From: JANWYT01 sp034432435
GTDB lineage: Bacteria > Chloroflexota > Anaerolineae > Aggregatilineales > Phototrophicaceae
Direction: 5' to 3'
DNA length: 31,540 bases
Assembly: GCA_034432435.1 (NCBI GenBank)
Contig: DAOUBS010000110.1
Coordinates: 1-31,540 of the forward strand
Shown here: piece after piece, positions 26,448 through 31,540 of the stretch
Position numbering within the stretch: the first letter of the stretch is position 1
How the letters are laid out: the number at the start of each line of letters is the position of its first letter
The notes under the pieces: generated by a model
Databases searched by the model: none
The model's input: the letters and a program-made list of their open reading frames with translations, nothing else
Told to the model about the DNA's origin: nothing
Translations under genes and position numbers: made by a program

Positions 26448-27576
26448 AGGGGGTGGGGGGCAAGTTGGCCATGTCGAGCGCGGTGTACAGCTCGTGGAGC
26501 ATGCGCATGGCCAGCAAGTTTTGCAGCGCCACGCCGTACCAGCTCTCAAGGCCGCGATCTAGCACAATGTTGGGGTAGCCGGTGTTGAGGTAGTGCACTT
26601 TGTCGACGTCAAGGCCGTATTGAGGCAGGGGGCGTGCCGCCAGCCAGAGGTTGATGAGTGGCACGGCGAACTCTTGGCTGATCTCGACGATGGCGAGGTT
26701 AAACGCCATCGACTTGTTGGCGAGCTGGTAGCTGGGGTCGACGCTGAAGGTGGAGAGGATCGGAATGACGCCTGTTGTGAGCGACTCTTGGACGATGCGC
26801 CGCATCTGCTCGCGGAATTCCTGCTCACTCATGCTGATGACGTCGTTCGGGCCGAACGAACCGAAGGCGAAGGACGGCTTTTTCACGCGGTACTCGCAGG
26901 CGAGGGGCGTCTCGTTAGGCTGGCAGAGGCCGCTGCGCGCCCAGAGCGAATCGAACACGACGAACGAGGACATGCCCACTTGGGCGGCGATGCTGCTGTC
27001 AGCGAGCGAGGGGCCGAAGTAGCGCACGGTTGGCATGAGGTAGTCATACGCGCCATAGGCGACATCGGGTTGAGCGAAAGGTCGTAGGTAGTACTGATTC
27101 TGGATGACGCTGTCGCCCACGCGAGTGACGACGTTCGGTTGGTGGCCGTTGGCGAGTCCTGCTTCCAACACGACGCGCATGAGCGGGTTGACGCGCGAGA
27201 TGACCGGCACTTGGGCGAGGGTGCGCTGGGCGGCGTTCGCCAGAGTACTGGGGTCACCGTCGGCCACGCGCTCGTTGACGGGCACATCGGTGTAGCGAAG
27301 CTGCGGGTGAAGCCGAATGTAGCCGCGCATGATCCAGCCCTCGTAAAGGACATTCGGTGGGTCACCGCGCCGCACGTACAGCCAATTGCCGATGCGGTTG
27401 CGCTCGATGATGCGTAGTTCTGCGCCCTCGCGCACGAACCCCACTTGGCGGAACGTGTCGCCCGGGCCAGCGTACAGCACGGCGTTGCGGTGCGTTGTCG
27501 TGATGAAGACGTCGTCTTGTGCAGCGGCAGGCAGCATAAGCGCTACCCCTACGAGCAGCAGCAGGAACAATCGCAT
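26446..27576 (-). CDS. Secreted SH3b-domain protein with SGNH/GDSL hydrolase-like domain
   Basis: Numbering from the ATG at 27576 gives 376 residues: a signal peptide (MRLFLLLLVGVALMLPAAAQ), an SH3b-like domain (about 25-90; HRNAVLYAGPGDTFRQVGFV to GWIMRGYIRL), then an SGNH-like hydrolase domain. The catalytic pattern is present: S156 in VGDSVIQ, N244 in GPND, and D325/H328 in DKVH. SH3b plus SGNH suggests an extracellular esterase acting on cell-wall or glycan substrates; this is inferred. ATG 27576 has GAGG six bases upstream; ATGs at 27591 and 27588 are also possible, and the first shares ATGA with the fabD stop, so the two genes are coupled. The C terminus has no anchor. Confidence 0.8.
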   Translation of the reverse strand: MRLFLLLLVGVALMLPAAAQDDVFITTTHRNAVLYAGPGDTFRQVGFVREGAELRIIERNRIGNWLYVRRGDPPNVLYEGWIMRGYIRLHPQLRYTDVPVNERVADGDPSTLANAAQRTLAQVPVISRVNPLMRVVLEAGLANGHQPNVVTRVGDSVIQNQYYLRPFAQPDVAYGAYDYLMPTVRYFGPSLADSSIAAQVGMSSFVVFDSLWARSGLCQPNETPLACEYRVKKPSFAFGSFGPNDVISMSEQEFREQMRRIVQESLTTGVIPILSTFSVDPSYQLANKSMAFNLAIVEISQEFAVPLINLWLAARPLPQYGLDVDKVHYLNTGYPNIVLDRGLESWYGVALQNLLAMRMLHELYTALDMANLPPTP

Positions 27577-27587
27577 GGTATGCCTCA

Positions 27588-28535
27588 TCATGCTTGTGAT
27601 AAGAAGACGTCTAGTGTGGCGACGTCGCTAATGCGCAGGACGGCCACCTCTGGGTTGATGCGACGAATCAGCCCGCTCAACACGTCTTTGTTGCCGACTT
27701 CTACGAAGGTCTCTGTTCCATCAGCGATCATCTGGCGGATCGTGTTCGTCCAGAGGACGGGGCGGGTGAGCTGGCGGCTGAGTTCCTCTCGGAAGGCATC
27801 AGCCGTCTGGATCGGTTGGGCGGTCAAGTTGGCGTAAACGGGTGTGCGCCCGTCGTGGAAGGGTGTAGCAGCGACCACCTGTGCGAAGGCCTCTTCAGCG
27901 GGCTGCATCAAGGGCGAGTGGTTGGCAGTGGAGACATTCAGCCGTAGGGCGCGTTTGGCGCCGGCGGCTTTGGCGTGCTCCATGGCGGCGGTGAGGGCTA
28001 TTTCATGGCCGCTGATGACGATCTGCCCCGGACAATTGTCGTTGGCGATGACGACTGTTGCGCCGGTTTCCGCGCTGGCCGCCTCGCAGACAGCTTGCAG
28101 AGCAGACTTTTCGAGGTTGAGGATGGCGGCCATGCCACCGCTGGCGCGTTCACCGGCCTGCTGCATGAGCGTGGCGCGCTGCTGCACGAGGCGCAGGCCA
28201 TCCTCAAAGCTGAGGCCACCGCTGGCTGCAATCGCTGTGACCTCACCGAGGCTGTGGCCTGCGAGCATGGCGGGCGCAGCCTCAGGCTGTTGGCTGTGGA
28301 GCACGCGCAGCAGCGCCATGCTGTGCACGAACATCGCAGGCTGGGTGTTGACGGTCTGCGCTAGTGTGGCCTCGTCTCCTTCAAACATCAGCCGAGACAG
28401 TGAGGCGCTCAGAATGCTGTCAGCCTCTTGGAAGGTTTGGGCTGCGATTGGGTAAGCCGCGGCGAGATCACGCCCCATGCCGACGCTCTGAGAACCTTGA
28501 CCTGGGAATATGAAAGCAGTCTTTGCCCAATCCAT
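27588..28535 (-). CDS. fabD: Malonyl-CoA:ACP transacylase FabD
   Basis: A 315-residue enzyme that loads malonyl groups onto acyl carrier protein for fatty acid synthesis. FPGQGSQ opens the protein, nucleophile S95 lies in GHSLGE, the malonate-binding Arg is in LVQQRATLMQQAG, and catalytic H206 lies in ANHSPLM. EVGNKDVLSGLI matches the C-terminal family pattern. The ATG has AAAGG eight bases upstream. The rpmF terminator lies immediately upstream, so fabD needs readthrough or its own promoter. Its stop overlaps possible starts of the SGNH gene. Confidence 0.95.
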   Translation of the reverse strand: MDWAKTAFIFPGQGSQSVGMGRDLAAAYPIAAQTFQEADSILSASLSRLMFEGDEATLAQTVNTQPAMFVHSMALLRVLHSQQPEAAPAMLAGHSLGEVTAIAASGGLSFEDGLRLVQQRATLMQQAGERASGGMAAILNLEKSALQAVCEAASAETGATVVIANDNCPGQIVISGHEIALTAAMEHAKAAGAKRALRLNVSTANHSPLMQPAEEAFAQVVAATPFHDGRTPVYANLTAQPIQTADAFREELSRQLTRPVLWTNTIRQMIADGTETFVEVGNKDVLSGLIRRINPEVAVLRISDVATLDVFLSQA

Positions 28536-28557
28536 AAACGTTGCCTTTGGGTGTCAG

Positions 28558-28591
28558 AAATAAAAAATCGTGCTCATCGTAGCACGATTTT
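28558..28591 (-). terminator. Intrinsic terminator after rpmF
   Basis: On the minus strand an 11-bp perfect stem AAAATCGTGCT (28591-28581) / AGCACGATTTT (28574-28564) with a 6-base loop runs into a T-rich tail TTTTTTATTT down to 28558. It is the strongest terminator of the window and lies 30 bases after the rpmF stop. Confidence 0.85.
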
Positions 28592-28604
28592 CGCATCGGG
28601 TGTA
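28576..28604 (-). promoter_or_regulatory. Possible fabD promoter inside the rpmF terminator
   Basis: The terminator loop contains TGC-TACGAT (TACGAT 28581-28576), an extended -10; TACACC (28604-28599) lies 17 bases upstream as a poor -35. A transcript starting near 28569 would carry only the second arm of the hairpin and so escape termination. Pattern evidence only. Confidence 0.22.
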
Positions 28605-28620
28605 CCTGAAATGCACCCGC

Positions 28621-28806
28621 TTAGTCTTCCTTGACTTCCATCACTGTTTCGCCGCGGTACGTGCCACACTTGACACATACGCGATGGGCGATGTGATATT
28701 CACCGCAGCTCTCGCAAATCACGAGGTGATTGAGCGTGAGAGCGTCATGGGCACGGCGACGGTTGCGCCGCGACTTGGAGACTTTGCGTTTAGGTAATGG
28801 ACCCAT
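28621..28806 (-). CDS. rpmF: 50S ribosomal protein L32
   Basis: A 61-residue basic ribosomal protein. It opens MGPLPKRKVSKSRRNRRRAH, as L32 proteins do, and carries the zinc-ribbon pairs CESC and CVKC, so this is the zinc-binding (C+) paralog type. AGGAG lies seven bases before the ATG, and there is a strong promoter 44 bases upstream. An intrinsic terminator follows, so rpmF is mainly a single-gene transcript although fabD is next in line; rpmF next to fatty-acid genes is a common bacterial arrangement. Confidence 0.95.
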   Translation of the reverse strand: MGPLPKRKVSKSRRNRRRAHDALTLNHLVICESCGEYHIAHRVCVKCGTYRGETVMEVKED

Positions 28807-28849
28807 GAGATGCTCCTACTACGACCGGGGTCTTAAACATAACTTCGGC

Positions 28850-28878
28850 ATTATACGAGCGTCAGCCGCGTAAATCAA
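28850..28878 (-). promoter_or_regulatory. sigma70-type promoter of rpmF
   Basis: Minus strand TTGATT (28878-28873), 17-base spacer, and a perfect TATAAT (28855-28850). The predicted start near 28843 gives a leader of about 37 bases. It lies 9 bases beyond the glmS stop. Confidence 0.7.
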
Positions 28879-28887
28879 TGGTGGTCC

Positions 28888-30732
<1,845 letters not shown>

Positions 30733-30837
30733 AGGGAAGCCTCCTCACAAAATGCCACACGCAGCAGCGGACAACGCCAGCGCGCGGGCAGGCGAATGAA
30801 AAAGCCACAGCACATCAGCGCAAGGGCAAACTGCACC

Positions 30838-31000
30838 GGCGCTTGAAAGTGCTTCTGCGTTTTAGGAGAAGAGCAGAGAAGGACTGTGGTAAGCCCTGAC
30901 GGCATCCGCCGAATGTTCGATTTTCCTCGCTGCTGCGAGTTAGCCTCTGCTTCGCAGAGGAACCGTCACCTCGTCAGCCTACGGTGTAGGCTCTGGCGCT
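30838..31000 (-). ncRNA. glmS ribozyme (GlcN6P-responsive self-cleaving riboswitch), variant with insertion
   Basis: Read on the minus strand from 31000: A|GCGCCAGA (expected cleavage between 31000 and 30999), a hairpin AGCCTAC-ACC-GTAGGCT, then TGACGAGG (30977-30970) carrying the conserved core guanine. A helix TGACGG (30968-30963) / CCGTCA (30902-30897) encloses the near-invariant ATCGA...TTCGGCGGATGCC segment (30921-30901). These are the signatures of the glmS ribozyme of Bacillus, in the same order and directly upstream of glmS. A 39-nt insertion (30922-30960) interrupts the core. A plausible P4-like helix GGGCTT (30896-30891) / AAGCGCC (30844-30838) closes the 3' part; that pairing is less sure. 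About 105 bases without further clear elements lead to glmS. Confidence 0.88.
30922..30960 (-). other. Two-hairpin insertion in the glmS ribozyme core
   Basis: Between GGTT and ATCGA, where known glmS ribozymes have about one base, lie two consecutive hairpins: CCTCTGC-GAA-GCAGAGG (30960-30944) and CTCGC-AGCA-GCGAG (30939-30926), joined by CTAA and followed by GAAA. Both stems are perfect. Confidence 0.7.
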
Positions 31001-31012
31001 ATCTGTTTCTCC

Positions 31013-31031
31013 AGCTGCTTCATCAGCAGCT
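31013..31031 (-). other. 5' leader hairpin upstream of the ribozyme cleavage site
   Basis: A perfect 7-bp stem AGCTGCT / AGCAGCT with loop GATGA, 12 bases before the cleavage site and beginning at the predicted transcript start. It may protect the 5' fragment or keep it apart from the ribozyme fold. Confidence 0.5.
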
Positions 31032-31038
31032 AGCCAAG

Positions 31039-31066
31039 AGTCTACTCAGGTTTTTTTAGAAAGCAA
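31039..31066 (-). promoter_or_regulatory. Possible glmS promoter
   Basis: Minus strand TTGCTT (31066-31061), 16-base A-rich spacer, TAGACT (31044-31039, 4 of 6). The predicted start near 31032 lies just before the leader hairpin. It is weak in -35; readthrough from plsC is the alternative, since no terminator is seen after plsC. Confidence 0.3.
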
Positions 31067-31069
31067 GCG

Positions 31070-31540
31070 CTAAACAAACGCGATGGTGTCGGTAGTGGCG
31101 TGGGCGACGTCGGCGTAGTGGCCGCGCAGGCTGGCGTATTCTTCGGGGATGGCCAACGCGAGCTGATACATCGCCTCACGCATCATCTGGGCGCGCATGG
31201 CTTTGGTGAGGCGGTCACCTTCGACTGGGCGGAAGCGGAAAGGCCGCCCAAAGTGAATGCGAGCGTAAATCCGACGCAGGCGCATCAGCCGCTCACGCCA
31301 ATCGAGCACGCCAGCAATCGCCACCGGCTGGACGATGGCGTTTGACTTGTGAGCAATGTAAGCGAGGCCGTCTTTAGGCTCTTGCAGGCCGTCACGGTGG
31401 CGTGTGCCCTCAGGGGACATCAAGAGCATCTGGCCGTGTTTGACGAGTTCAATCGCCGCGTTGAGGGCGAAACGATCTACCTCCCCCCGCCGCACCTTGA
31501 AGTTGCCCCACCAGTTGTTGGTCGTCTCGATGAGCAGGTT
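31070..31540 (-). CDS. plsC: 1-acyl-glycerol-3-phosphate acyltransferase-like (PlsC), 5' partial
   Basis: The C-terminal 156 residues of a membrane-associated acyltransferase that acylates lysophosphatidic acid; the frame is open past the right edge, so the start and the HX4D catalytic block lie outside. Present are block II (FKVRRGEVDR), block III (MSPEGTRHRDGL, the glycerol-phosphate-binding EGTR) and block IV (IVQPVAIAG). The GTG at 31495 is internal to the conserved domain and is not the start. The tail LRGHYADVAHATTDTIAFV is short and lacks extra domains. The symbol is by family; a related lyso-lipid acyltransferase is possible. Confidence 0.85.
   Translation of the reverse strand, partial: NLLIETTNNWWGNFKVRRGEVDRFALNAAIELVKHGQMLLMSPEGTRHRDGLQEPKDGLAYIAHKSNAIVQPVAIAGVLDWRERLMRLRRIYARIHFGRPFRFRPVEGDRLTKAMRAQMMREAMYQLALAIPEEYASLRGHYADVAHATTDTIAFV

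Noticed and set aside
30838..31031. tmRNA, RNase P RNA or SRP RNA as identity of the structured glmS leader
   Set aside because: None of their conserved cores is present, whereas the glmS ribozyme blocks match in order and position.

Overview
The window is a gene-dense bacterial chromosome segment, GC-rich by eye, with no insertion sequence, tRNA, rRNA or CRISPR array that I can see. It reads as housekeeping and signalling genes of a member of the Chloroflexota (Anaerolineae-like). That placement is an inference from three things: long PAS/GAF/HisKA/REC kinases next to Ser/Thr kinase-ATPase-TPR fusions, a two-subunit KorAB oxidoreductase, and the mix of gene orders. No 16S gene or species marker is present.

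Layout. (1) 1-6182, plus strand: a signalling cassette of a hybrid histidine kinase (5' end outside the window), a stand-alone receiver overlapping it by 8 bases, and a Ser/Thr kinase fused to a P-loop ATPase and TPR-like tail. (2) 6251-7537: an MFS transporter convergent with the next block. (3) 16587 down to 7534, minus strand: a compact purine operon purL(S-L-Q fusion)-purC-purF-purD-purM-purN. It is preceded by a good sigma70-type promoter whose -35 box lies inside a perfect palindrome. Together these genes supply most steps from PRPP to SAICAR; purE/purK, purB and purH are not here. (4) 16739-19148: a Dabb-domain protein, then on the minus strand a second MFS transporter translated from inside the end of an enoyl-CoA hydratase-like gene. 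(5) 19249-23364, plus strand: a leader with a Thr-alternating mini-ORF and an intrinsic terminator, two unrelated fold-type I aminotransferases, a lipoprotein with two Ig-like domains, and a deoxynucleoside kinase. (6) 23416-26447: korA-korB, a 2-oxoacid:ferredoxin oxidoreductase, with its own promoter and terminator. (7) 31540 down to 26446, minus strand: plsC (partial), glmS with a long structured leader, rpmF, fabD and an SH3b-SGNH secreted protein. These are envelope-precursor, lipid and ribosome genes.

The most notable item is the leader of glmS. It carries an almost consensus glmS self-cleaving ribozyme core on the minus strand (cleavage expected between 31000 and 30999), interrupted by a 39-nt insertion of two consecutive hairpins. 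The next most interesting are the attenuator-like leader before the first aminotransferase, the palindromic operator candidate of the purine operon, and a stem-loop between the Shine-Dalgarno and the first ATG of korA.
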